64,000 nucleotides of DNA from the NCBI GenBank assembly GCA_963691655.1, contig OY829328.1:72854400-72918399 (forward strand), in the 5' to 3' direction. The notes beneath the pieces are model-generated. The model was given only the letters and a program-made list of their open reading frames with translations. It was not told the origin of the DNA and did no database searches. Positions 1 through 10,719 of the stretch are shown one piece after another (position 1 is the stretch's first letter; each line of letters opens with the position of its first letter). Both the position numbers and the translations under genes were made by a program. The DNA comes from Toxonevra muliebris. Its lineage: Eukaryota > Arthropoda > Insecta > Diptera > Pallopteridae.

Positions 1-37
1 ATATGTATTTAAATATGCAATTGTAATGATTACTTAC

Positions 38-68
38 ATATATTTTTAACACTGCTACGTAGTTCCAT
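38..68 (-). CDS. First coding exon of an F-box gene whose remainder lies left of the window
   Basis: The sequence is identical to exon 1 of the complete copies: an ATG at 68-66, ten codons (MELRSSVKNI) plus one base, then a consensus GTAAGT donor at 37-32. Exons 2 and 3 would lie beyond position 1. This shows that the array continues to the left of the window. Confidence 0.7.
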
Positions 69-180
69 ATCTGTATATTTAAATCTTACGAAAAATTGTA
101 ATAAATTACTGACAAAAATATTATATTCCAATGTTTGTCTCTCGTCCTCGTTGTTCTTTGCTTGAATGCTTCTTATCAAC

Positions 181-214
181 TGTTCACCGATCATTCGACC
201 TCCACATTTTTATA
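181..214 (-). promoter_or_regulatory. TATA box and initiator of the left-edge F-box gene
   Basis: TATAAAAA (214-207, minus strand) is followed 33 bp downstream by an initiator-like ACAGTT whose A is at 181. The same pair precedes each young F-box copy. The spacing is that of a canonical TATA/Inr core promoter. No transcription evidence is available here. Confidence 0.45.
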
Positions 215-407
215 CCTAATTGTGAAACAAAAGTTCCACCCCTATTAAAAGAATTTAAAGAAACCATGTGTTGGTAAAGTGTAAATACCCAATAATCAAT
301 TTATTGCAAACACGTGTTGTAAAGCATGCGAAATAAGATACATATCCTTAAAAAAAATCTTGTCATCTGCTAACACAAAAGAAATATGAAATCACAAACT
401 ATAATAA

Positions 408-1859
408 CGACCGTATTATTCACTATTTTGAAAACTAGCTATAAAACTAATTTTCGTGAAAACAAGCTTTTTGAAAATTTTTTTGAAATTTTCCAAAAAC
501 TAGCTTTGAAAAAAATGTGGTATTATTCACATTTAATACTAAAACTATTTTCAGCCTTCAAATGAAAACAAAACTAGCTTTGAGTAATTTTATGGTATAC
601 GTCATGTAATATCATCAAAGCAAACGGTTTTACTATTTGAAATTAGAGGATTAATGCTCAAACCGGCTAATGTTTTGGGGGTGTCCATTATAGACCTGGT
701 TGGATTCAGTTCGGTCGGTCTTGCATTAGCAACTAGCGGCCAACCATCGGACGTTGGTCAACATAATGATTGGTGTCACTCGATAGATGAAAGCGTCAAT
801 GATCATTGACCCATTTTAATATACGTTCCCGACAAGCAAAAGCACCGACACAAAAACGATGACAACCGACCATTGGAATTGCATTGAATTGCAATCGACT
901 GTTGCATAAACAAGTGCGACATCAATTGACGCATCACCAATTAAGGAACTTTGCCGTTACCTTAATTTCCGGAACAATCGCTGTTTTTTCCGTGATCTTA
1001 TATATTTATATATAATATATTTACAAAAAGGAAAAAAACGTAACCTTATCATAGATTATGGAGGCCAAAACGAACGATGCAAGGCGGCTACGTTGAGTAC
1101 ATGCCGAAAAACCGGGAAAATGCATTCAAACGCATTTTTAAATTTGATAGAAGAGGATACAGTTTGAACATATGAAGATAAGTATCCATTTCTGTTGCGG
1201 AAAGTTTCGGCCTAAGAAATCAAATAGCAGCTGTGACGGTGTCTGTGGCATGTGAATAAAATCGGTGAAATATAGGAGTAACGCATCTCCAACTTTTTGC
1301 AAATTCACACTTACGGTCGCCTGGGACACATGGAACAATATTTTCCTAGAAGCTGCCAGCCCCCAGAAAACGAAGCAGAATCAGAACTCGCTGCTCAGTG
1401 CTGATAGTACGACTTCTGCTGTAACATCATTTATTAGTTGTTGTTTTTTTACAATACTTTTTTTTTCATACGAAATCGCTGATAAAAATTATGTCGTCCC
1501 AATCATGGACCACAGCGCGATGGGCAATATACAGGGCAATGTATATAGACGACGAGCGCAAATGTCTTCACACTTTTCGTGTTGCCGGATCTAGTGTCAT
1601 CGTCATCTACGAAGAAATCAGCCAAAACAACTATGTAAGGAATAACAAAATGAGTCAAAACTAGTTTTGGAAGCTATAAAACCAACTTTTCCTGGTTTTG
1701 AGAAAAATGAGTTTTCACGAAAACTAGCTTTCACAATCAAAGTTTTATCGGTTAAAACTAGAGTGAATAATACGATTTAGTGAAAACTAGCTTTTAAAAT
1801 CACTTCGAAAACTAGTTTTGGCACAAAACTAATTTTCAGAAAATTGAATAATACGGCCG
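408..1859. mobile_element. PIF/Harbinger-type element, degenerate, inserted only in unit A
   Basis: The 1,452-bp segment is absent from units B, C and D, which keep the empty site. It is flanked by a TAA direct repeat (405-407 and 1860-1862), and the empty site reads TTA, which fits the TWA target preference of PIF/Harbinger elements. Its ends are inverted: CGACCGTATTATTCA on the left and, reverse complemented, CGGCCGTATTATTCA on the right. Both subterminal regions (about 420-600 and 1640-1850) are crowded with copies of an AACTAGTTTT-like motif in both orientations. The central part holds a transposase scrap on the minus strand (1138-1338). Confidence 0.75.
1138..1338 (-). pseudogene. Harbinger transposase fragment
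   Basis: A 66-codon open stretch reads VSQATVSVNLQKVGDALL followed by a segment with FIHMP. This resembles the helix-turn-helix region of HARBI1-like transposases (the gvSqatvSrvv..vtdaL...fikfP pattern). The downstream catalytic region with the DDE triad cannot be read as an open frame: only degenerate sequence follows towards 1040. The fragment is short and has stops on both sides, so it is a relic. It agrees with the TAA target duplication of the surrounding element. Confidence 0.55.
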
Positions 1860-2460
1860 TAAGTTATTTGACATTTAATTTTCATAAATAGCTAGTTTTG
1901 GTTTTTTGACAGATGCACTTGGAACGAAAAAGAGAACCCCATATCGGTATATATACTAAAGATACGATAACAAGCTATAATAGAAAGGAGCCCTGGAGAG
2001 ATGAACCAGGGGTTAGAAGATATCAAAAAAAGAAACAGCACTTCTCTGTAAAATAATTCTTCTAAAGTTGAAAGAAATCCACTCGGTTTAGATGATATCA
2101 CTACAATATTAAGTAGCTGACAATATAAAATCAATATAAATGCTTGTTGGGTTATGCCTGCAAAATGTCTTTATTATGGCTGTTTGTTTTATGGTATTTA
2201 ATTTGAACAGATAAATGTGTTTTTAGTTTTTATAAACCAATTTCAATTTATGTTTCAAGGATCTTTACCTCAATAATTCGTACACTTATTAAAATTTTTT
2301 TCCAGCTCAAGAGAGAAATGTAATCACGGTATGTTTTTTGATTTTGGTAATAACCACTTTAATGTGGCTCCAAGTTTAATGTGTCTCTGTTTTGCAGCGC
2401 ATCTGATGCACTGCAACAATGTGTGGAAGCCAACAGCATGGATAAAAGCAGCGTTCTTAA

Positions 2461-2933
2461 CCCTCTCAGGAAAATGAGTGCTTCCCGGGTAGGAAAAAAT
2501 CGAGATGTTGATTTTCGTATTTAGGAACCCCCAAATAGTAAAAAAAAATCTACTCACAAATTTTTACCTGTCCAGGTTTAGCCGTACGCGAGGTATACAA
2601 ATATTTACAAAAAAACGTTCAGGGAGCTTTAAAATACTCCGACTTACACAAAATGTGTCTATCGACAAAGGACGGTTCAATCTACATAAGAAATTTGTTT
2701 TTTACACATCTTTTTATTATTTAGTATTTTTAACAATTTTTTGAAATTGACACAAAAAAAAAAAAGAACAAAAAAAAAAGTGAAGTAAGTTTCGACGATA
2801 ATGTAATAATTGTAACAAAATAAATTTCAAACGATAGAGGAAAAAACAACAATGGTTTGGTTGGCATTTAAATCGAAGTCAGGAGAAATGTTCAAATTCA
2901 TGTACACATATGTGTTCGAAAATCCTGAGAGGG
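2461..2933. mobile_element. piggyBac-like MITE (unit A copy)
   Basis: A 473-bp element lies between two TTAA tetranucleotides (2457-2460, 2934-2937). Its termini are inverted repeats CCCTCTCAGGA and, on the other side, TCCTGAGAGGG. A TTAA target with CCC at the tips is the signature of the piggyBac superfamily. There is no transposase inside; the interior is A-rich and the open frames in it look random. Confidence 0.7.
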
Positions 2934-3720
2934 TTAAACATCTACTTAGTAGTTAGACTATCAGATAGACAAAATTTCAGTTCAACGAGGGTTGGTAGAT
3001 ATCAAAAAAGAAGCAGTACATCTCGGTAAGAGAATTTATAAATTCATGCTGCAATTAAAATTCAACGATTAACAACAGCTCTTATTGAGATGCCTGGAAA
3101 TACGAGATGTCTGACATAATTTATTTATTTTTTGAGCATACTGACCTGCAATTGTAGTTTCATAAAATTTTGAGTGTAATCTAAAATATATTTTAAAGGG
3201 GCTACGCAGCAAAAATCAAGGAAACGTAGAATTTTTCTATATACTGTATGAGCCGATTTTGCAAAAATTCTATGCATAAGTGTTTTTTTTACCCTATTTT
3301 GATGTTACAAATGTACAAAAGGGAGTTCCGAAGCAAAAGTTGGTAAAAATTTTATTACGTTCAAAACAACAAAAATAAAAAATTATATCAAAAATCTTGT
3401 ATTTACCCTCTCTACTTTATCCACTCTAAAGCATTTAGTAACTAGCTTCGCTGTACGGCCCTGTTAAAGTTTTGGTAATACAAAAAGTAAACCAAAAAAT
3501 CGTTTCAAAGGAAATTACCATGTGAGCGTACCAGCTTCCGATTTAAATCTAATTATTATTGCACTTATAATTCATATCGTTAACATGGATTCTTCCATTT
3601 CCATTTATCCAATAGTGCTCTTCGCAGTTTGCAGAATTATCATCTCACCTTAACACATAAACCTTCATCACCTTTCTTGCAATATATATATAGCGGCAAA
3701 ATATGTGAGTTGAATATTCA

Positions 3721-3797
3721 GAATTTCACTTTCGAGTGAAATTGAAATAGCTGCAATATGAATTGTACTGTTTCAATTTCACTTGAGAGTGAAATTC
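3721..3797. repeat. Nested inverted repeat (unit A copy)
   Basis: Two 27-bp arms (3721-3747 and 3771-3797) are inverted copies of each other with two mismatches, separated by 23 bp. Each arm is itself nearly palindromic around TTTCACTTTCGAGTGAAA. The single strand could form either one long hairpin or two small ones. Confidence 0.75.
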
Positions 3798-4501
3798 AGA
3801 ACATGGCTGATAGTCTGTATTTGGAAGCCTGCTAAGAACAATAATTTCACCGAATTTCATTGTAATATCTTTAACGGTTACAGAGCTAGGACGAAACTTT
3901 TATTTTTTTTTTTTTTTTTTGTAAATATAGTCAATTTGTCTTTCTACTGTGGGAACGATTTTTATTCCAAATTCGAAGCTAACGGATTCAGTGGCTTCGG
4001 AGGCAATAAGGAACATATAGACACCATTTCATTTTTATATACCATATGTAGATATCAAAGGCAAGCCTTGATAAAATAAATATTAAGTTATAGGTAAGTA
4101 TTAACGTTCATTGGGTTATGTCTGTGTACTATAGTCATCTTTAATGCCATTCGTTTTATGGCAATTTTCAAGGAAAGAAATACATAGATTTCTGCAAAAT
4201 AATTTAGAAAAACCGCACATGTGTTGTGTCATCTACAATGCTATTTGTTCTATGATCATTTCTTTGAATAGATAAATTTGTTTTTGGTTTTTGTAAACCT
4301 ATTTTAATTGATTGTGTTTCAAGGATCTTCTGCTCAATAGTATAGCAGTAATTTTTTCTTTATTTATTTATTCACAATTCTTTACTTAACAGAAAAGTTA
4401 TTATTTTAAATGTAAATATAAATAGAACATACGACTTTAACATCAATTGGTGTTAGTCGAAAAATTTTTCTTTTAGTGTATAACCTATCATTGGTCGTAA
4501 T

Positions 4502-4716
4502 CGGCGCAGTGAATAAGGCCGCGAACGAAAAACGAAATTAGGCCGCGCGGTCTAAAGTCACACGACCAAATGAATTTAGACCGCGATCGGAAAATGAATT
4601 TAGCGCGGGCTAAACTCATTTCGGTTTTGCGGCTTTAATTCACTTTTAAAATGTATTTAGACCGCCATGCAAAATGTGTCGTGGCCTAATGTCTCTCGTT
4701 CTAATGTCCATCCACC
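4502..4716. mobile_element. hAT-like MITE, GC-rich (unit A copy)
   Basis: A 215-bp GC-rich island is flanked by a perfect 8-bp direct repeat GTCGTAAT (4494-4501, 4717-4724), the target-duplication length of hAT elements. The termini show weak inverted similarity (CGGCGCAGTGAATAAGG against GGTGGATGGACATTAG read inward from the right). The interior repeats the motif TTTAGACCGCG and its complement several times, with AGGCC near both ends. It has no coding capacity. Confidence 0.65.
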
Positions 4717-5065
4717 GTCGTAATCAATGGGATTAATGAGTTATGAAATTTTCAATATTCTTAAGCTTTTACAATATACATAGTTAAGTTGTTACACTTT
4801 TGGCTTTTTAAGTTTAATATACCGATCATATCTTCTCTTAACTCTAGCAGATATTTTTAAAATTATGGTTTGCTTGTCTCCTTCTCTGCTATTTTTTTTT
4901 TATAAATTCGTAACAATTTGATAGAATTTTGCCTCGCATTAAAACATTTAGTGTTGAACCACTTGCAGAGCTTGGATTGTGTGAAACTTTTCTTATTTAC
5001 CTTTTAGTTTGCCAGTTTTATTAGGTTAGTCAAATCCTCTAATTTGCAGTACCTCTCTTTCAATT

Positions 5066-5345
5066 TTACATTTCCAGATCAATCTTATAATTTATAATAA
5101 CAGCCAATATGATTGGAAGGTGATCCGACAATATTCCTTCTCCCACATCAAAACAATCTACATTACCTAATAACTCCTTATATATAGCGCATATGTCATT
5201 CACCGTTTCACCCACTCCACTGACGAACGTAAATTCCCCATTAACATCCTCTTCTGTCACACCATTTGCTACCACTAAGCCCAAATGATAACAAAAAGCC
5301 AATTTTTATGTTTTAATCTCCAATGGTTCTGGGTTTATCACCTCC
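5066..5345 (-). pseudogene. Non-LTR retrotransposon endonuclease fragment, frameshifted (unit A copy)
   Basis: The translated pieces contain EFTFVSGVGETVND and SDHLPI, the C-terminal half of the apurinic-type endonuclease found at the start of non-LTR retrotransposon ORF2 (SDH is the conserved aspartate-histidine motif). The GDFN-like motif seen in the unit C copy is disrupted here by about 16 extra bases near 5288-5310. No reverse transcriptase follows. It is a dead fragment carried along in the tandem unit. Confidence 0.6.
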
Positions 5346-6470
5346 ACTTCTTTGAGTAAACTCAATAATATACATATTTGTTCACAAAAAACTGGTTCCA
5401 TAGGAAGAGATAATGATGGCTCAGGTATATTTGTAAATTTTGGTAATAATTCAATGCTAAAGTTTAATGAACTTCCTGTTTGTTGCACATGTCATAGTTA
5501 TGGTTCCAAGTTTTTAATTGACCAATTAAAGTTTTGTTATAATTTCTCATATCAACCGTAGACAGCAGATAAATTTATTAAAATTGATCTAGAAAATCAA
5601 AATATTAAGCGTGAAAATGACTAAATTCCTGCTTGTTTCCAAAAATTTGCTTAGATGCCAGTGTTGGGGCCTGGCGTGTAGAATGTGGTTAAAAAAATTT
5701 GCGGTAGTTTGTGATGCTCGGTTGCAGCCAGGCGTAGTGTCTTTGATTGTCATTGGGACACAATACCGCAATCTGCTACTGGTAATTGATAATGGGAAAT
5801 GATGCAACTGTTTATTGCCAGATATAAGGATGTATGGCGAATCTAATATTTTAATTTTTTCGTGAAATTTTATCTTACGCTTCCAACCATTTTCAAATTG
5901 GAAAAAATACTTTAACAATTTTTACAATTATCAGCTGATTGATAAATACACAGTTTGACAGTTACGATTAGATTTACCAACTTTTTCTACCAAATTACCC
6001 GCTCTCTTTATTTACACCGTCCTAACGAGGATACCTATTTTACATTCGGGCAGTGTAAACGCACAATAAGTAACTATTAAATTCGACTGGCGGTGTTCAA
6101 AAAGAAAAATTATAAATGTGACGTTTGAAAATACTTGTTGAATTGGCGCCAACAAATTTAATTTTTCCTTACAACCGCGACGGTGATTTCGCGTTTCGTG
6201 TATAAATAATTAAAATGCGGTCATGTAAAGCTAGACAAAGATCTAGATTAAACCAATAAGTGCAGCACAGCGTAATGCAGACAGCAGCACACCAAGGCGT
6301 AATGTCTCAAGCGAAATTGAACAACGTTCTGAAAAACAAAACACTACTCCAACTCGATCTACTAATACTGCACAACCACTGCCAACAAGCAGACGAGAGC
6401 ATTCTAAGCCAGTGAAAAAGCTACTATAATATAAATATAGATTTTATGGTGACGGTGTTGTCTTTTAGTA
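5346..6470. other. Unassigned part of the unit, no recognised gene
   Basis: A minus-strand open stretch at 5589-5918 (109 codons) and plus-strand stretches at 5352-5561 and 5611-5802 match no family I recognise and overlap one another. From about 6210 the plus strand reads serine-, threonine- and arginine-rich in a broken frame (STPRRNVSSEIEQRS and similar), perhaps the start of the decayed gene that ends at 6668. The same sequence recurs 6,922 bp later (12268-13392) and in unit C (about 19189-20313). Confidence 0.4.
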
Positions 6471-6479
6471 TGCAAAGTC

Positions 6480-6668
6480 ATGCTAAATTTGGGAACAGAA
6501 GTCTATCGATTGACACCAGATGATCTAGAGGTGATACAAAGTGCCACAGAAGCAACTGTTTCCCAACGTCTGAAAGATGCCCACCTGCTAACGCTGCATC
6601 GTGGCCGTTTAACGCTGAGTCTTCAAGACCTGTTACCAATTCAATACTTACGATGTTGTAACCATTAG
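6480..6668 (+). pseudogene. Unrecognised 62-codon frame, likely the end of a decayed gene (unit A copy)
   Basis: The frame starts MLNLGTEVYRLTPDDLEVIQ and ends RCCNH before a TAG. I do not recognise it. It is preserved in units A and B, and in C with a few substitutions. A highly mutated version without an open frame is found at about 27130-27570, downstream of the old F-box paralogue. Loss of the frame in the oldest copy, and stops just upstream in all copies, argue for a relic rather than a gene. The copies are at 6480, 13402 and 20323. Confidence 0.3.
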
Positions 6669-6867
6669 TAGCATATCATACTGACTTCTAAACTAATATA
6701 TGAAAATGTAAACTTTTTAAGGTATTCAATTGCTTTACTTATAAATACATATATACATTGACTTCTATATAACTATTACAGTTTTGCGTCACTACAATTA
6801 TAATACTATGTACTATTGTTGTTAATATCACTTTATCGCAGCAGCTAATATTTCTCTTGCCAAAACT

Positions 6868-8479
6868 TCAATCCATAAAATCCATAGGTTCATGCGGAGC
6901 GTAGCTGTCAAGTTCTAAAAGAAAACTAAACCGGCTACTTTGAAAGCTGGAGTGAGTGAAATTGGGATATTCAATAAATTGGACATTTACAAATTTTCTG
7001 AATTTCGAGCTTTGCATCTGGAAAAACAAAATGAACAATTGTAAAAATTAGTGTTAATTTTAATCAAATTTATATTTTTTGTTAATTTTACACATACCTC
7101 AATTTTCTTTATTGGCAAGTTTTCTTTGCATGTTACCATCAATTGCAATTGAAACTTAAATGATTTTATAACTGTTCTGTAAGCAATAGTGCCTAAAAGC
7201 CAAGACAACCGAATGACATTATTTTTCACTAGTTCATATGGAATAGCAAGAATGTCTAAATTCCACGAATAGTTCACCATCATGCTGATATGTTGTTTTA
7301 GACAAAAACGTTCATATTCGGTTCTCCCCGCATTCCAATTAAAATCAGCATAATGTAATACTCTGAGGTTTTGGAAACAACGTGTATTTTCAATCTCTGT
7401 ATCAATTCCTTTTACAACATGCATGATTATTGTCTCAACATTATTTAGATGTTTAATTGTTTCCCATATCGGAATTACAGGATCATTTAACATCAGGTCA
7501 CCTAGATGAATTGTTTTAACTCGTGTTGCAAACTGCGGCAGATGTAAAACTTTATGGAAAGCTAACATATCGTTGCGCAGTAATTTATCGGATAAGCTTG
7601 ACCAACAGGTGATACGTTTTAAGTACGGTAATGTGCTCAAATCTAGGCAAAAATGTGCTAGGATCTCTCCAACCATTGAAACCTCCTCCAATGTTGATGG
7701 CAGCTCAACGATTTCTTTGAAAATGTTTACAAAAGGATTTATTTTGTTTATTTCAACATAACCAATTCCAAGTAAACGTAATTTGAATTTTTGGAAAATC
7801 TCATTAAAACGACTTAGATTTTCCATTTTTGATGAAAGAAAATAAATTGATAGCTCTGTAAGATTCGGGAGCTCCAAAATATTATCGAAATCAATAGTAC
7901 TTGCTTCGATCACTAGCCTCTGTATGTTGGGAAAGGCTTTTGTTATTATTCTTGTAGCATCAAATTTTATGGGCTCCATTCTTGCTAGCAAACAATCTAC
8001 GTTCTCAAAATTTTGTTTCGATAGCGCTCTCAAATTATCAACGGTCAAACGGTCCAAATTTAGGTTTGTCATAATAGGGAATAGATTTGTCATGTGCCAT
8101 TGAAAATCGCTACTTTTCTTAGCATTTATATATGTCGGTCTAGACCACTCCTTAATTTTTAGTTTTCTAGTTTTAGTACGCCAGCACGAGATAACTGCAT
8201 TTTCAAATTTTTTGTTCACTTTTCGCAGTACATCCAATTCTTGCAATTCGAAATATTTGAAAATCGCTATTAAACAATCATCGTTGAGCTTGAAAATCGG
8301 ACCTGAAATGAAACAAAGATAGACAGAATTTAATTAAATAGAATGCTGAGTTAGATCCTTTCCGCACTTTTTAAAACAAACACTTAATTTATATAAAAGT
8401 ATTTAACGAATTTATGTATTTAAATATGCAATTGTAATGATTACTTACATATATTTTTAACACTGCTACGTAGTTCCAT
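6868..8479 (-). CDS. F-box/leucine-rich-repeat protein, copy 1
   Basis: Three coding exons on the minus strand: 8479-8449, 8302-7098 and 7017-6868. Splice sites are canonical (GTAAGT and TTTCAG for intron 1; GTATGT and TTCCAG for intron 2), and introns 1 and 2 are in phase 1 and 0. The product is 461 residues. Residues 12-50 (LNDDCLIAIFKYF..QELDVLRKVNKKF) fit an F-box, the segment that docks on Skp1 in SCF ubiquitin ligases. The rest contains degenerate leucine-rich repeats (LPNLTELSIYFLSS, LPYLKRITCW, LNNVETIIMHVV and FQNLRVLHYADFNW segments), the usual substrate-binding part of such proteins. I chose the ATG at 8479 because it follows the TATA/initiator pair and because a longer upstream frame is broken in other copies. 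The substrate is unknown. By family knowledge it would act as an adaptor in protein ubiquitination. Confidence 0.82.
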
Positions 8480-8591
8480 ATCTGTATATTTAAATCTTAC
8501 GAAAAATTGTAATAAATTACTGACAAAAATATTATATTCCAATGTTTGTCTCTCGTCCTCGTTGTTCTTTGCTTGAATGCTTCTTATCAAC

Positions 8592-8625
8592 TGTTCACCG
8601 ATCATTCGACCTCCACATTTTTATA
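8592..8625 (-). promoter_or_regulatory. Core promoter of F-box copy 1
   Basis: TATAAAAA at 8625-8618 and an initiator-like ACAGTT with its A at 8592, 33 bp apart. This predicts a 5' leader of about 113 nt before the ATG at 8479. An ATG at 8605 that opens a longer frame lies upstream of the predicted start site and would not be in the transcript. Confidence 0.5.
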
Positions 8626-9384
8626 CCTAATTGTGAAACAAAAGTTCCACCCCTATTAAAAGAATTTAAAGAAACCATGTGTTGGTAAAGTGTAAATACC
8701 CAATAAACAATTTATTGCAAACACGTGTTGTAAAGCATGCGAAATAAGATACATATCCTTAAAAAAAATTTGTCATCTGCTAATACAAAAGAAATATGAA
8801 ATCACAAACTATAATTAGTTATTTGACATTTAATTTTCATAAATAGCTAATTTTGGTTTTTTGACAGATGTACTTGGAACGAAAAAGAGAACCCCATATT
8901 GGTATATATACTAAAGATACGATAACAAGTTATAATCGAAAGGAGCCCTGGAGAGATGAACCAGGGGTTAGAAGATATCAAAAAAAGAAACAGCACGTCT
9001 ATGTAAAATAATTCTTCTAAAGTTGAAAGAAATCCACTCGGTTTAGATGATATCACTACAATATTAAGTAGCTGACAATATAAAATCAAGATAAATGCTT
9101 ATTGGGTTATGCTTGCAAATGTCTTTATAATGGCTGTTTGTTTTATGGTATTTTCTTTGAACAGATAAATGTGTTTTTAGTTTTTATTAACCAATTTCAA
9201 TTTATGTTTCAAGGATCTTTACCTCAATAACTCGTACACTCATGTAATCACGGTATGTTTTTTGATTTTGGTAATAACCACTTTAATGTGGCTCCAAGTT
9301 TAATGTATCTCTGTTTTGCAGCGCATCTGATGCACTGCAACAATGTGTGGAAGCCAACAGCATGGATAAAAGCAGCGTTCGTAA

Positions 9385-9855
9385 CTCTCTCAGGGAAATG
9401 AGTGCTTTCCGTGGTAGGAAAAAATCGAGATGTTGATTTTCGTATTTAGAAACCCCCAAATAGTAAAAAAAAATCTACTCACAAATTTTTACCTGTCCAG
9501 GTTTAGCCGTACGCGAGGTATACAAATATTTACAAAAAACGTTCAGGGAGCTTTAAAATACTCCGACTTACACAAAATGTGTCTATCGACAAAGGACGGT
9601 TCAATCTACATAAGAAATTTGTTTTTTACACATCTTTTTATTATTTAGTATTTTTAACAATTTTTTGAAATTGACACAAAAAAAAAGAGAACAAAAAAAA
9701 AGTGAAGTAAGTTTCGACGATAATGTAATAATTGTAACAAAATAAATTTCAAACGATAGAGGAAAAAACAACAATGGTTTGGTTGGCATTTAAATCGAAG
9801 TCAGGAGAAATGTTCAAATTCATGTACACATATGTGTTCGAAAATCCTGAGAGGG
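9385..9855. mobile_element. piggyBac-like MITE (unit B copy)
   Basis: The counterpart of the element at 2461-2933. The right end keeps GAGAGGG followed by TTAA (9856-9859), but the left target has mutated to GTAA (9381-9384) and the left tip to CTCTCTCAGGG. Confidence 0.65.
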
Positions 9856-10642
9856 TTAAACATCTACTTAGTAGTTAGACTATCAGATAGACAAAATTTC
9901 AGTTCAACGAGGGTTGGTAGATATCAAAAAAGAAGCAGTACATCTCGGTAAGAGAATTTATAAATTCATGCTGCAATTAAAATTCAACGATTAACAACAG
10001 CTCTTATTGAGATGCCTGGAAATACGAGATGTCTGACATAATTTATTTATTTTTTGAGCATACTGACCTGCAATTGTAGTTTCATAAAATTTTGAGTGTA
10101 ATCTAAAATATATTTTAAAGGGGCTACGCAGCAAAAATCAAGGAAACGTAGAATTTTTCTATATACTGTATGAGCCGATTTTGCAAAAATTCTATGCATA
10201 AGTGTTTTTTTTACCCTATTTTGATGTTACAAATGTACAAAAGGGAGTTCCGAAGCAAAAGTTGGTAAAAATTTTATTACGTTCAAAACAACAAAAATAA
10301 AAAATTATATCAAAAATCTTGTATTTACCCTCTCTACTTTATCCACTCTAAAGCATATAGTAACTAGCTTCGCTGTACGGCCCTGTTAAAGTTTTGGTAA
10401 TACAAAAAGTAAACCAAAAAATCGTTTCAAAGGAAACTACCATGTGAGCGTACCAGCTTCCGATTTAAATCTAATTATTATTGCACTTATAATTCATATC
10501 GTTAACATGGATTCTTCCATTTCCATTTATCCAATAGTGCTCTTCTCAGTTTGCAGAATTATCATCTCACCTTAACACATAAACCTTCATCACCTTTCTT
10601 GCAATATATATATAGCGGCAAAATATGTGAGTTGAATATTCA

Positions 10643-10719
10643 GAATTTCACTTTCGAGTGAAATTGAAATAGCTGCAATATGAATTGTACTGTTTCAATT
10701 TCACTTGAGAGTGAAATTC
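10643..10719. repeat. Nested inverted repeat (unit B copy)
   Basis: Same 27-bp arms as at 3721-3797. In this unit the hairpin lies inside the interval (10547-11135) where the sequence switches from C-like to A-like. Confidence 0.75.

Larger units (their letters stand above)
1..8413. repeat. Tandem repeat unit A of the F-box array
   Basis: First of the direct repeats whose period is 6,922 bp. The window opens almost exactly at the unit boundary I chose (the stretch beginning ATGTATTTAAATATGCAA, which recurs at 8414, 15336 and 22257). Unit A is about 1.5 kb longer than the others, because it carries a Harbinger insertion (408-1859) and keeps a roughly 31-bp stretch near 2290-2320 that units B and C have lost and truncated unit D retains. 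Outside those differences it matches unit B almost base for base. Confidence 0.9.

Noticed and set aside
3783..4079. 98-codon plus-strand frame, repeated at 10705 and 17627
   Set aside because: It runs through a long T homopolymer giving poly-F, matches nothing and is preserved only because the units are recent duplicates.
8449..8605. 52-codon extension at the N-terminus of the F-box protein
   Set aside because: Its ATG is upstream of the predicted start site, and the frame is broken in copies 3 and 4.
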